Shown: positions 15,222 through 24,410, counted from the first letter of the stretch. The stretch: DNA of 64,000 nucleotides from Paraburkholderia caribensis (GCF_002902945.1 NZ_CP026102.1:1-64000); one strand, 5' to 3'. Notes: generated by a model from the letters alone, not told the origin. Program-made: numbers and translations.

Positions 15222-16519
15222 TGCGAAAGCTGGTTCACGTGATCGGTGCGGGGCTGGCCGGTCTTGCCGCCGCCGTGCAGTTGCAACGGCGCGGCGCGCA
15301 GGTCGTGCTGTACGAGGCGGACAGGCAGGCGGGCGGCCGCTGCCGCACATACTACGATCGCACGCTGGCCGCGACCGTCGACAGCGGCAATCATCTGGTG
15401 CTGTCCGGCCAGCAGGCCACGTTGAACTACGTGCGCGCGATCGGTTCCGCCGACGAGCTCGTCGGGCCGACACAGCCCGAATACCCGTTCGTCGACCTGG
15501 CGACGAACCGGCGCTGGACCGTCCGCATGTCGTCGGGACGGTTTCCGGCGTGGATTTTCGAGGCCGGCGCGCGCGTGCCGGACACGCAATGGACGGATTA
15601 CCTGTCCGTGGTGCCGCTGCTGCTGGCGAAGCCCGGCCGCACTGTCGCGCAGTCGATGCGCAGCAACGGCCCCCTGTGGGACCGCATGCTGCATCCGCTC
15701 CTGCTGGCCCTGACGAACATCGAGCCGCGTCAGGCGACGGCCGGCCTCGTGGGCGCGGTGTTGCGCGACACGCTCGCGGCGGGCGGGCCTTCCAGCCGGC
15801 CGCTCATTGCGCGCAACGGCCTGGGCTCCGCTTTCGTCGAACCGGCGCTGCGGCTTTTGCAGCATGGCGGCGCAGCGATCAGGCTGGGCGCGCGGATCGA
15901 CGCGCTGGAGTTTGCCGATAACCCGGCCAGCCGCGTTGCCGCGCTGCGTCTGGACGACGGCGAACGCATCGAAATTGGCGCGAGCGAAGCCGTGGTGCTG
16001 GCCGTGACGCCCGACGTCATGCAGGCACTGGTGCCCGGCGTGCAGGCGCCGCGCCGCTTTTCGGCCATCGTGACGGCCAATTTCGCGGTGGAGCCGCCGC
16101 TCGGCCATCCGCCGCTGATGGGGCTAATCAACGCGAGCGCGAACTGGCTGATCGCGTCGGACGGACGGCTGTCGCTGACGGTCTACGACGCGGCAAGCCG
16201 TACGCCGAACCGCACGGCGAACCTTGCCGAGATGGCGCGCGACGAACTCGCGCGCAAGCTGTGGGCCGACGTCGCGCAAGTGACGGGCTTGTCGGCCGAT
16301 CTGCCGCTGAAGTGGCAACTGAGCGTCGAGCCGCGCGCGACCTTTGCCGCGCAACCCGACGACGAGATGCGCCGCCCGGCCACGCGCACTCGCTGGAACA
16401 ACCTGATGCTTGCGGGCGACTGGACGGCAACCGGTCTGCCGCCGGGCATCGAAGGCGCGATTCGCTCCGGCCAGAAGGCCGCCGATACGCTATTGAACGA
16501 ACCGATGGAACGCCGATGA
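15221..16519 (+). CDS. hpnE: Hydroxysqualene dehydroxylase HpnE
   Basis: A 432-residue FAD-dependent amine-oxidase-fold enzyme that reduces hydroxysqualene to squalene. The N-terminal dinucleotide motif GAGLAGLAAA lies at about residues 8-17, followed by LYEADRQAGGRCRT. The C-terminus carries LMLAGDWTATGLPPGIEGAIRSGQKAA, the FAD-closing motif of the family. It overlaps hpnD by one base and shc by four (ATGA), so it is translated within one coupled operon. Its substrate is normally made by HpnC, which is not present here. Confidence 0.92.
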   Translation: MRKLVHVIGAGLAGLAAAVQLQRRGAQVVLYEADRQAGGRCRTYYDRTLAATVDSGNHLVLSGQQATLNYVRAIGSADELVGPTQPEYPFVDLATNRRWTVRMSSGRFPAWIFEAGARVPDTQWTDYLSVVPLLLAKPGRTVAQSMRSNGPLWDRMLHPLLLALTNIEPRQATAGLVGAVLRDTLAAGGPSSRPLIARNGLGSAFVEPALRLLQHGGAAIRLGARIDALEFADNPASRVAALRLDDGERIEIGASEAVVLAVTPDVMQALVPGVQAPRRFSAIVTANFAVEPPLGHPPLMGLINASANWLIASDGRLSLTVYDAASRTPNRTANLAEMARDELARKLWADVAQVTGLSADLPLKWQLSVEPRATFAAQPDDEMRRPATRTRWNNLMLAGDWTATGLPPGIEGAIRSGQKAADTLLNEPMERR

Positions 16520-18549
16520 ACGATTTATCCATGACCCAGACGCTGGGCGACGCACTGCCTCGAACGCTGATCGACGACCACGCTCCCGTGGCCGCCGCGC
16601 TGGCGACAGGCGCAGCGCCCGTCGACGCGCTCGACGCCGCCGTCACGCGCGCGACGGACGCCATCCTCGCCGCGCAACGGGACGACGGGCACTGGGTCTA
16701 CGAACTCGAAGCCGACGCGACGATTCCCGCCGAATACGTGCTGCTCGTCCATTACCTGGGCGAGACGCCCAACGTCGAGTTGGAACAGAAGATCGCGCGC
16801 TACCTGCGCCGCATCCAGCTGGCCGACGGCGGCTGGCCGCTCTTCACCGACGGCGCGATGGACGTCAGCGCGAGCGTGAAGGCGTATTTCGCGCTGAAGA
16901 TGATCGGAGACCCCGTCGATGCCGAGCATATGGTCCGCGCGCGCGAATGTATTCTCGCCCACGGCGGCGCGGAAGCGGCGAACGTGTTCACGCGCATCCT
17001 GCTCGCGCTGTTCGGCGTCGTGACGTGGTACGCGGTGCCGATGATGCCCGTCGAAATCATGCTGCTGCCGAAGTGGTTCCCGTTCCATCTGTCGAAGGTG
17101 TCGTACTGGGCGCGCACGGTGATCGTGCCGCTGCTGGTACTGAACGCGAAGCGGCCTGTCGCGCGTAATCCGCGCGGCGTGCGGATCGACGAACTGTTCC
17201 GCGGCGCGCCCGTCACGACGGGCCTGCTGCCGCGCTCGGGCCACCAGAGCAAGAGCTGGTTCGCGTTTTTCCGGGCCGTGGACGGCGTGCTGCGCGTGAC
17301 GGACGGCCTGTTCCCGAAGCGCTCGCGCGAGCGCGCGATCAAGGCGGCCGTCGATTTCGTCGATGAGCGCCTGAACGGCGAGGACGGTCTCGGCGCGATT
17401 TTCCCGGCGATGGCGAACTCCGTGATGATGTACGACGTGCTCGGCTATCCCGCCGATCACCCGAAGCGCGCGATCGCCCGCCAGTCGATCGACAAGCTGC
17501 TCGTCATCCACGAAGACGAAGCGTATTGCCAGCCGTGCCTGTCGCCTGTCTGGGACACGTCGCTCGCGGCGCACGCGCTGCTCGAGACGGGCGACAGGCG
17601 CGCCGAGGAAGCCGCCGAGCGCGGCCTCGCATGGCTGCGTCCGCTGCAGATTCTCGACGTGCGCGGCGACTGGATTTCGCGCCGTCCCAATGTGCGTCCG
17701 GGCGGCTGGGCGTTCCAGTACAACAACGCGCATTACCCCGACGTCGACGATACGGCCGTGGTCGCGCTGGCAATGCATCGCTCGGCGGCGCTGACGCAAT
17801 CGGACGTCGACGCCGACGCGATTGCGCGCGCCCGCGAATGGGTGGTCGGCATGCAGAGCAGCGACGGCGGCTGGGGCGCATTCGAGCCGGAAAACACCCA
17901 GTACTACCTGAACAACATCCCGTTCTCCGATCACGGCGCCTTGCTCGATCCGCCGACGGCCGACGTGTCCGGCCGCTGCCTGTCGATGCTCGCCCAACTT
18001 GGCGAAATGCCCGCGACGAGCGAGCCGGCGCGCCGCGCCTACGACTATCTGCTCAAGGAGCAGGAAGACGACGGCAGCTGGTACGGCCGCTGGGGCATGA
18101 ACTACATCTACGGCACGTGGACGGCACTGTGCGCGCTGAACGCCGCGGGCATTTCGCACGACGACGCGCGCGTCAGGCGCGCCGCGCAGTGGCTCGTGTC
18201 GATCCAGAACGCCGACGGCGGCTGGGGCGAAGACGGCACCAGCTACAAGCTCGACTATCGCGGCTACGAGACGGCGCCGAGCATTCCGTCGCAGACGGCA
18301 TGGGCGCTGCTCGGACTGATGGCGGTGGGCTATGTCGATCATCCCGCCGTTGCGCGCGGCATCGAGTACCTGAAGAGCGAGCAGCGCGATCACGGCCTGT
18401 GGGACGAGACGCGCTTTTCGGCAACGGGCTTCCCGCGCGTGTTCTATCTGCGCTATCACGGCTATCGCAAGTTCTTCCCGCTGTGGGCGCTCGCGCGTTA
18501 CCGCAATCTGATGCGCGCGGGCCAGAAGCGCGTCGCCTTCGGTCTGTGA
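16516..18549 (+). CDS. shc: Squalene-hopene cyclase
   Basis: A 677-residue class II triterpene cyclase that folds squalene into hopene/hopanol at the membrane. The catalytic acid motif DVDDTA is at residues 409-414. Several QW repeats are visible (DGGWPLF, DGGWGAF, DGSWYGRWG, DGGWGEDG). A hydrophobic channel segment (TRILLALFGVVTWYAVPMMPVEIMLLP, described here by its ends) fits the monotopic membrane helix. Length is typical. It is third in the operon with ATGA overlap before it and one-base overlap with hpnG after it. Confidence 0.97.
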   Translation: MNDLSMTQTLGDALPRTLIDDHAPVAAALATGAAPVDALDAAVTRATDAILAAQRDDGHWVYELEADATIPAEYVLLVHYLGETPNVELEQKIARYLRRIQLADGGWPLFTDGAMDVSASVKAYFALKMIGDPVDAEHMVRARECILAHGGAEAANVFTRILLALFGVVTWYAVPMMPVEIMLLPKWFPFHLSKVSYWARTVIVPLLVLNAKRPVARNPRGVRIDELFRGAPVTTGLLPRSGHQSKSWFAFFRAVDGVLRVTDGLFPKRSRERAIKAAVDFVDERLNGEDGLGAIFPAMANSVMMYDVLGYPADHPKRAIARQSIDKLLVIHEDEAYCQPCLSPVWDTSLAAHALLETGDRRAEEAAERGLAWLRPLQILDVRGDWISRRPNVRPGGWAFQYNNAHYPDVDDTAVVALAMHRSAALTQSDVDADAIARAREWVVGMQSSDGGWGAFEPENTQYYLNNIPFSDHGALLDPPTADVSGRCLSMLAQLGEMPATSEPARRAYDYLLKEQEDDGSWYGRWGMNYIYGTWTALCALNAAGISHDDARVRRAAQWLVSIQNADGGWGEDGTSYKLDYRGYETAPSIPSQTAWALLGLMAVGYVDHPAVARGIEYLKSEQRDHGLWDETRFSATGFPRVFYLRYHGYRKFFPLWALARYRNLMRAGQKRVAFGL

Positions 18550-19262
18550 TGGCGGCCCGGCCTGATCTGATGAACACGAAGCTGCCCGTCATCGCCGTGA
18601 CGGGCATGGCGTTCGAAGCGCGTATCGCGCGTGGCAAGGGCGTCGAAGCGGTGTACGCGGCGCGAGCCGATCTGCTTGAGCGCGCGCTGAACGAGGCGGT
18701 CGCGCGGGGTTGTGCGGGGATCATCAGCTTCGGCACGGCTGGCGGACTCGCGCCCGATCTCGCGCCGGGCACCTTGATCGTCGCGAGCAGCGTGCACAGT
18801 CCGCTCGGCGTCGTCGAGACCGATCTGCGCTGGGCGGGACGTATCGCCACCGCGCTCGGCGCGGCGCCGCTGGCGTCGAAGCTGCGGCGCGGGCCGATTG
18901 CGGGCGTGGCCGCGCCGCTTGTCGGCGCAGCCGACAAGGCGGCGCTGCATGCATCGACAGGTGCGCTCGCCGTCGACATGGAATCTCACCTTGCGGGCGC
19001 GATAGCCGAGGCGAACGGCCTGCCGTTCGTCGTCTGCAGGGCAATCGTCGATCCGGCATGGCGTACGCTGCCGTCCGCCGCGACGGCAGGTCTGCGCGAC
19101 GACGGCACGACAGCTATCGGCCCCATCCTGCGCGAACTGGCGCGCCAGCCGTCGCAGCTCGGCGGACTGCTGCAAGTCGCCGCCGACGCCCGCGCGGCCC
19201 GCGCTTCCCTCGTCGCCGCCCGTCAGGTGCTGGAGCGCTCGGGCGCGCTCGTCTCCACTTGA
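18549..19262 (+). CDS. hpnG: Adenosylhopane nucleosidase HpnG
   Basis: A 237-residue phosphorylase-superfamily protein. HpnG removes adenine from adenosylhopane to give ribosylhopane, the step after HpnH. The fold is shown by IISFGTAGGLAPDLAPGTLIVAS near residue 60 and by the nucleoside-binding VDMESHLAGAIAEANGLPF near 145. It ends the hpnD-hpnE-shc-hpnG operon; its ATG shares a base with the shc stop. HpnH, which makes its substrate, is about 5 kb further on the other strand. Confidence 0.9.
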   Translation: MAARPDLMNTKLPVIAVTGMAFEARIARGKGVEAVYAARADLLERALNEAVARGCAGIISFGTAGGLAPDLAPGTLIVASSVHSPLGVVETDLRWAGRIATALGAAPLASKLRRGPIAGVAAPLVGAADKAALHASTGALAVDMESHLAGAIAEANGLPFVVCRAIVDPAWRTLPSAATAGLRDDGTTAIGPILRELARQPSQLGGLLQVAADARAARASLVAARQVLERSGALVST

Positions 19263-19344
19263 GCCGGACGCCCCGGCAATGCGGATAGCGAAATAGTGTG
19301 TTGGTCTTGATGACCTAGGGAAAACCCTTATATCTGGTATAGTG

Positions 19345-19382
19345 CTAGGTGTTAACCCTAGGCCGCGCGAAGAGGCGCGGCC
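19345..19382. promoter_or_regulatory. Palindromes and 5'-leader hairpin before the thioesterase gene
   Basis: An 18-base imperfect palindrome with CTAGG and CCTAG arms around GTTAAC (19345-19362) abuts a GC hairpin, GGCCGCGC (19361-19368) with GCGCGGCC (19375-19382). A further CCTAGGGAAAACCC lies just upstream at 19314-19327. The hairpin sits 25 bases before the ATG and may affect translation. The -10 could be TATAGT at 19338-19343. Confidence 0.4.
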
Positions 19383-19407
19383 GCGCTATTTCCAAAGAGG
19401 GACCGCA

Positions 19408-19890
19408 ATGAATTTCCACACACGCAAATGGGTCAAGCCCGAAGATCTGAACCCCAATGGCACGCTGTTCGGCGGCAGCCTGCTGCGCTGGATCGATGAA
19501 GAAGCCGCGATCTACGCGATCTGCCAGCTCGACAACCAGCGTGTCGTGACCAAGTTCATGTCGGAGATCAACTTCGTCAGCTCGGCGCGTCAGGGCGACA
19601 TCATCGAGCTGGGCATGACGGCTACGCATTTCGGCACGACGTCGATCACGCTGCGCGCGGAAGTGCGCAACAAGATCACGCGCAAGAGCATTCTGACCGT
19701 CGAAAAGATGGTGTTCGTGAATCTCGATGCGAACGGCAATCCGGCGCCGCATGGCCGCACGAAGATCCGTTATTCGGACGAAGCGTTCGAGCGCTACAGC
19801 GAGAGCCTGCGTGCGATGCAGCAGCAAACTCCCGTGCTGGCTTCGGAACGCCCGGAAGACGTGGATCAGGAAGCAGACGCAGCGCATTGA
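19408..19890 (+). CDS. Acyl-CoA thioesterase (YciA-like hot-dog fold)
   Basis: A 160-residue thioesterase hydrolysing acyl-CoA. The N-terminus NPNGTLFGGSLLRWIDEEAAIYA holds the hot-dog catalytic Asn/Asp segment of the YciA/BACH group. The core strand VVTKFMSEINFVSSARQGDIIELG follows. The ATG at 19408 follows AAGAGGGACC. It is a single gene between the hopanoid operon and mlaA with its own leader, ended by a strong shared terminator. A role in lipid turnover is plausible but not shown. Confidence 0.9.
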   Translation: MNFHTRKWVKPEDLNPNGTLFGGSLLRWIDEEAAIYAICQLDNQRVVTKFMSEINFVSSARQGDIIELGMTATHFGTTSITLRAEVRNKITRKSILTVEKMVFVNLDANGNPAPHGRTKIRYSDEAFERYSESLRAMQQQTPVLASERPEDVDQEADAAH

Positions 19891-19920
19891 CGCAACGGCG
19901 GCCTGAGAACGCCTAAAGAA

Positions 19921-19958
19921 AAAAGCCCCGGCTGGTCGGATGACCAGCCGGGGCTTTT
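19921..19958. terminator. Strong bidirectional terminator
   Basis: A 17-base perfect stem: AAAAGCCCCGGCTGGTC (19921-19937) and its complement (19942-19958) around GGAT. A-run and T-run flanks suit both strands. It ends the thioesterase gene (+) and the mlaA operon (-). Confidence 0.92.
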
Positions 19959-19982
19959 GTCTGGTGCGCCGGGAACGACGTC

Positions 19983-20936
19983 TTACTGCGAAGCGGGAGC
20001 GGGCGCCGCCGTCGAAGGCGCGGCTCCCTCGCCTGGATCTTCGTATTTCGGCACGCTGTCGTCGTTGGTTGGCGCACGCTTCGCGCCGCCCGCGCCCGAT
20101 GCACCTTCCGCCGGCTCGGCCTGGCCCGGGTCCGCGTAGTTCGGCAAGCTGAGCGGCGCCGCACCCGGTACGGTGGTCGGCGCCGTGCCCGATGCACCCG
20201 AAGGCGCCTGCGCACCCGAATCCTCGTCGTCGCCATAGTCCGGCAACGCCGAAGCCGGCGCGTTGGCGCCCCGCAACATCGACTTGCGCTGCTGGGTATA
20301 GGCGTCGCGCACGAACGAGTACTTGTCGAGGGCAGCTTGCTCCAGCAGCGTCGTCGCGCCGAGCAGATCCGAGCGCACGCTGACGAACTGTACGAAGTAC
20401 AACGGATACTTGTACTCCCAACCCATGTAGGAAATCGGATTGGCGCGGAAATCGACCAGATAGCCGAGGCCGTCGCGGAACGAGCTCGGGCCGAACAGCG
20501 GCAGCACCAGATACGGACCGGACGGCACGCCCCAGCGGCCGAGCGTCAGCCCGAAGTCTTCCTTGTGCTTCGGCAGGCCGGCGGGCGTCGCGAAGTCGAG
20601 GAGGCCGCCGAGACCGAACGTCGAGTTCATGGCGAAACGCATCAGGCTTTCGGTTGCGTCCTTGATGTGCAACTGCAGCAGGCTGTTCGCGAAGTTGTCG
20701 AGATCCCCGAGGTTCGAGAAGAAGTTGCTGATTGCCTGGCGCAGCGGCTGCGGCGTGACTTTCTGATAGCCCTTCGCAATCGGCACGGCGACCGTGCGGT
20801 CGAGCGCGTCGTTGAAACCGAAAATCGCGCGGTTCATCGGTTCGAGCGGGTCTCCGGGCTTCCGGTCGGGTCCCGTTGCACACCCCGTTGCAAGACTCGC
20901 GGCGGCCAATGCCAGCGCGGCGGTACGCATCTTCAT
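19983..20936 (-). CDS. mlaA: MlaA/VacJ-family outer-membrane lipoprotein
   Basis: A 317-residue lipoprotein with signal peptide and lipobox LATGC (Cys19). The VacJ fold is clear: DPLEPMNRAIFGFNDALD near 30, FNSTFGLGGLLD-like NSTFGLGGLLDFA near 105, and GPYLVLPLFGPSSFRDGLGY near 140. MlaA removes misplaced phospholipids from the outer leaflet. The last 90 residues are Pro/Ala-rich with three repeats of the type P(D/N/K)Y(G/A/E)D and are unusual for E. coli MlaA. It lies 10 bases downstream of hpnN, so here it probably works with hopanoid or lipid transport. Confidence 0.92.
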   Translation of the reverse strand: MKMRTAALALAAASLATGCATGPDRKPGDPLEPMNRAIFGFNDALDRTVAVPIAKGYQKVTPQPLRQAISNFFSNLGDLDNFANSLLQLHIKDATESLMRFAMNSTFGLGGLLDFATPAGLPKHKEDFGLTLGRWGVPSGPYLVLPLFGPSSFRDGLGYLVDFRANPISYMGWEYKYPLYFVQFVSVRSDLLGATTLLEQAALDKYSFVRDAYTQQRKSMLRGANAPASALPDYGDDEDSGAQAPSGASGTAPTTVPGAAPLSLPNYADPGQAEPAEGASGAGGAKRAPTNDDSVPKYEDPGEGAAPSTAAPAPASQ

Positions 20937-20946
20937 GCGGCTTTCC

Positions 20947-23559
20947 TTATTGTTTCTTCGATGCGCGTCGAACGCGCGGTTTGCCCATCAATACCGGTTG
21001 AAATACCACAGCGCCAATTAGCGTGCAGAGGAGGGACAGCGCCAGCAGACGCCCCATGCTCGACGTGCCCGGATGATGCGACAGCCACAGGCTGCCGAAG
21101 GCCGTAGCCGTGGTCGCCGCGCTGAACAGCACGGCATGCGTGAGGCTGGATTGCAGCAGACCCGTTTGACCTCTGCGCCACGCCATCACGAAATAAATCT
21201 TGAACGCGACGCCCACGCCGAGCATCAGCGGCAACGCGATGATATTCGCGAAGTTGAGCGGCATGTTGAAAACGACGCACAACTCCAGCGTGACGACGGC
21301 CGACACCAGCAGCGGCACGAGCGTGCGCAGCACGTCGCCGAACCGGCGCAGCGTGAGCCAGAGCAGGGCGCTGATCGACAGAATGGCCCACGCTCCCGCC
21401 TGCACGAACGACTTGATGATGACGTTCGCCGAATGGAGGATCGAGATCGGCCCGCCGATGGCACCCGGTTCCGCCGTCTTCACAGCTCGCGCGAAGTTGC
21501 GCAGCATCACGTCGTCGCCGGGATCGGTGCCGGGCGGCACCTTCGGCGAAATTTCGACGAGCGCCTGTCCTGTTTTCGATAGCCAACTGTCGGCGATGTC
21601 CTTCGGGACGTTTTCGCGGGTGATTTCCGTCGGCTGCAGCAGGGTTGCCAGCTGCTTCAACGAAATCTTCAGCGGGACCGACATCGCACGCTCGGCGCGG
21701 TCGCGCGTCGAGACATCCGCGTTCGCGAGCTTGGCCAGCGTTTCGGAGAGATGTTTGGCTTCTGCCGCGCCGGGGCCGGGGTGATCGTCGGCGGCGAGCG
21801 ACAGCTGGGCCGAGGTGCGCTTGAGCGCGGCCACGCGCACGGCGTCGGAGGCGGGCGGCGCGGGCGTCTGCGTGAGCGCGGGCAGCAATTGCTGCGCCGC
21901 GGCGGCAATCAGCGCGAGCTTTTGCGGCTGGTCGGCGGGAATGAACGTGGTGAGGGTCGTCGTGCGGCCCACTTCCGGCAGTTTCGACAAACGCGCGGCG
22001 ATTTTGTCCGCATCCGCCAGCGACGGCGCGAGCGCTCGCACGTTGTTGACGGCCGCCTCGGGTGCGTCGTTCAGCGAGATCAGCGTCGCCATCGACTCCG
22101 TGTTCGGGTCCTTCAGATGCAGCGGATTGAAGTCGAAGCGCAGATGCAGCAGCAACGGCGACGCGCCGATGATCAGCACCGCCGTCGCGATCAGCACCGG
22201 CGTGCGGTTGCGGTCGAGGAAATCGTCGACGGGCGCGAGGAACGTAAAGCCCGGCGATTCTTCCTCGCCCGGCGGATTGAAGACCTTGATGAGCGCGGGC
22301 AGCAGCGTCATGTTGGTCAGATACGCGACGAACATGCCGACGCCCGCGATCTCGCCCAGCTCCGAGACGCCGCGATACGCGGTAGGCAGGAACGAGAAGA
22401 AACTCTCGGCGACGGCCACGGCCGCCAGCGTCAACGGCACGCCGATGCTGTATGCCGTATGGATCAGCGCGGCGGCGAGCCGGTCGTCGCGATTGCGTTC
22501 CTCGCGGTACTTCACGCCGAACTGCACGCCGAAGTCGACGCCGAGCCCGACGAACAGCACCATGAACGCGACGGAAATCATGTTGAGCGCATCGACCATC
22601 ATCAGGCCGAGCGCCGCCGTGATGGCGAGGCCGACAAACAGCGTGATGAACACGGCGACGATCAGGCGCCCCGAGCGCAGCGCGAGCCACAGGATGCCGA
22701 GCACGACGAAGAACGTGATGATGCCGTTGATCTCCGCGCCGTCCTGCACCGACGCGAATTCATCGTCCGCGAGCGGCTGCTCGCCCGTCAGACGGATGCG
22801 CGCGCCGTATTGCGAGTCGAGATCGAGCGACGCCGCCGTCTTGCGCACCTCTTCCGACGCCCGCGCGCCCGCCTGCAGCGCCGCATAGTCCAGCTTCGGC
22901 TGCACGACGATGAACGCGCGCGCGGGCACCTTCGCGGCGTCCTTGTCGACGAGCGCGCGCCACGAGAAGACGGCGGGCTCGTTGGCCAGCACGTGATCGA
23001 TCACGGTTGCGCTGCGCGACAGCAGGTTGCTCATGTCGCCGAGCTTGACCTGGCCGATCTGCAACGGCAGCAGCAGGCTCGTGGTCAGCGTGCCGGCGAG
23101 GCCCGTCAGACTCGGATCATGCGCGAGCGAATTGATGAGCGGGCGCGCCTTGACCAGTTGCGAGGTAGTGGATTGCACGTCGGCGAGCGACGGGAACAGC
23201 AAGCCTTCCTTTTCGAAGAACGGCCCGCTGCCCGGCTGCATGACGGAACTGAATTCCTTCGTGTTCTTTTGCAGCTCGGTGGCCAGCGTGTTCGCGGCGG
23301 CATCCGCGTATTCGGGCGCGCCGGCCTCGACGACGACCAGCAGCGTCTGCCCGCGATCGGGAAAGGCCTTGTCGATTTGCTGTTCGAGCGCGGTCCATTT
23401 CGCATCGTTCTCGACGAGACGACTGATGTCGGTATTGATCTTGAAGTGCTGAACGACATAAATGGCGCTCAGCACGGCGAGCACGAGCGACAGCCCGATG
23501 ACCTGCAGCGGACGGCGCACCGACCAGACAACGAGGCGAACGATAGATGACTTCAGCAT
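20947..23559 (-). CDS. hpnN: Hopanoid transporter HpnN (MMPL/RND superfamily)
   Basis: An 870-residue inner-membrane exporter with two repeated halves, each with one TM helix, a large periplasmic loop and a five-helix bundle, as in the MMPL family. The helix core GITFFVVLGILWLALRSGRLIV and the conserved FVGLGVDFGVQFGVKYREE lie near residues 270-365. HpnN carries hopanoids to the outer membrane. I chose the ATG at 23559 (MLKSSIVRLVVWSVRRP). A GTG 48 bases earlier keeps the frame but lacks a Shine-Dalgarno and adds a hydrophilic tail. mlaA follows in the same transcript, and hpnM is divergent. Confidence 0.9.
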   Translation of the reverse strand: MLKSSIVRLVVWSVRRPLQVIGLSLVLAVLSAIYVVQHFKINTDISRLVENDAKWTALEQQIDKAFPDRGQTLLVVVEAGAPEYADAAANTLATELQKNTKEFSSVMQPGSGPFFEKEGLLFPSLADVQSTTSQLVKARPLINSLAHDPSLTGLAGTLTTSLLLPLQIGQVKLGDMSNLLSRSATVIDHVLANEPAVFSWRALVDKDAAKVPARAFIVVQPKLDYAALQAGARASEEVRKTAASLDLDSQYGARIRLTGEQPLADDEFASVQDGAEINGIITFFVVLGILWLALRSGRLIVAVFITLFVGLAITAALGLMMVDALNMISVAFMVLFVGLGVDFGVQFGVKYREERNRDDRLAAALIHTAYSIGVPLTLAAVAVAESFFSFLPTAYRGVSELGEIAGVGMFVAYLTNMTLLPALIKVFNPPGEEESPGFTFLAPVDDFLDRNRTPVLIATAVLIIGASPLLLHLRFDFNPLHLKDPNTESMATLISLNDAPEAAVNNVRALAPSLADADKIAARLSKLPEVGRTTTLTTFIPADQPQKLALIAAAAQQLLPALTQTPAPPASDAVRVAALKRTSAQLSLAADDHPGPGAAEAKHLSETLAKLANADVSTRDRAERAMSVPLKISLKQLATLLQPTEITRENVPKDIADSWLSKTGQALVEISPKVPPGTDPGDDVMLRNFARAVKTAEPGAIGGPISILHSANVIIKSFVQAGAWAILSISALLWLTLRRFGDVLRTLVPLLVSAVVTLELCVVFNMPLNFANIIALPLMLGVGVAFKIYFVMAWRRGQTGLLQSSLTHAVLFSAATTATAFGSLWLSHHPGTSSMGRLLALSLLCTLIGAVVFQPVLMGKPRVRRASKKQ

Positions 23560-23608
23560 GTACGCGAGCGGGGCCTTGTCACGATTGGCGTTATTGGTAA
23601 AGGGCACA

Positions 23609-23684
23609 AGTATACCGACGCAGCCGCTGCACCGCCGCGTTAGTGAACCCTGTGCAGCCCGTCAAAGTCTTAAGTCGGTATACT
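23609..23684. promoter_or_regulatory. 11-base inverted repeat in the divergent hpnN-hpnM promoter region
   Basis: AGTATACCGAC (23609-23619) and GTCGGTATACT (23674-23684) are perfect inverted copies 54 bases apart. Each contains a TATACT -10-like hexamer pointing towards hpnN and hpnM respectively. They look like mirrored extended -10 promoters or a shared regulator site. Confidence 0.55.
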
Positions 23685-23750
23685 GGCCCGTAATCGCGCC
23701 GGATGCGGCCTGTCCAGCGCGAGTTCATTCCTAACTGTCCCGATGAGCGT

Positions 23751-24356
23751 ATGAAACGTTATCTCTCTGCTTTTCTGGCAGCCGCCGTGGTGTCCACCGC
23801 GGCTTTCGCACAAAGCGCGCCTGATGCGATCGTGAAGAGCGCAGTCGAAGGCACCGTCAATGCAATGAAGGCGGACCCGCAGGCGCGCGGCGGCGACATG
23901 AAGAAGATCACGCAGGTGGTCGAGTCGCACTTCGTGCCCGCCACGAACTTCCAGCGCACCACGCGCATCGCCGTTGGCAAGGCTTGGGCCACGGCCACGC
24001 CGGAGCAGCAAAAGCAACTGTATGAGCAATTCACGAAGCTGCTCGTGGGCACGTATGCGGCTTCGCTGTCGCAACTTCGCGATCAGGACGTGAAGTTCAA
24101 ATTCGCGCCGTCGACCGCGTCTGCGGATGCCAAAGACACCGTCGTTCAGTCGCACGTGCTGAGCAACGGCGGCGACGACGCAATCGACTATCGCCTGGAA
24201 AAAACGGCGAACGGCTGGAAGATTTACGACATCAACATGATGGGTGCGTGGCTGATTCAGGTCTATCAGACGCAATTCCAGGATCAGCTGAGCAAAGGCG
24301 GCGTGGACGGTTTGATCAAGTTCCTCACCGAGCACAACGCGCGCAGCGCGGGCTGA
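23751..24356 (+). CDS. hpnM: MlaC-like periplasmic lipid-binding protein HpnM
   Basis: A 201-residue protein with a signal peptide (MKRYLSAFLAAAVVSTAAFA) and the MlaC/Ttg2D fold: VESHFVPATNFQRTTRIAVGKAW, EQFTKLLVGTYAASL, and a C-terminal WKIYDINMMGAWLIQVYQTQF. In hopanoid clusters this protein is named HpnM and is thought to ferry lipids across the periplasm with HpnN. The ATG at 23751 is chosen for the signal peptide. It is divergent from hpnN and followed by a strong terminator. Confidence 0.9.
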   Translation: MKRYLSAFLAAAVVSTAAFAQSAPDAIVKSAVEGTVNAMKADPQARGGDMKKITQVVESHFVPATNFQRTTRIAVGKAWATATPEQQKQLYEQFTKLLVGTYAASLSQLRDQDVKFKFAPSTASADAKDTVVQSHVLSNGGDDAIDYRLEKTANGWKIYDINMMGAWLIQVYQTQFQDQLSKGGVDGLIKFLTEHNARSAG

Positions 24357-24410
24357 TCGCCAACGCCGGCAACGCCGCTTCGTTCAAGCGGCAAGCTGCG
24401 GCACAAAACA

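Noticed and set aside
21751..23550. A 599-codon plus-strand open frame
   Set aside because: It is the exact complement of hpnN, which has clear MMPL family features. The plus-strand product is Arg/His/Gln-rich and has no motifs.
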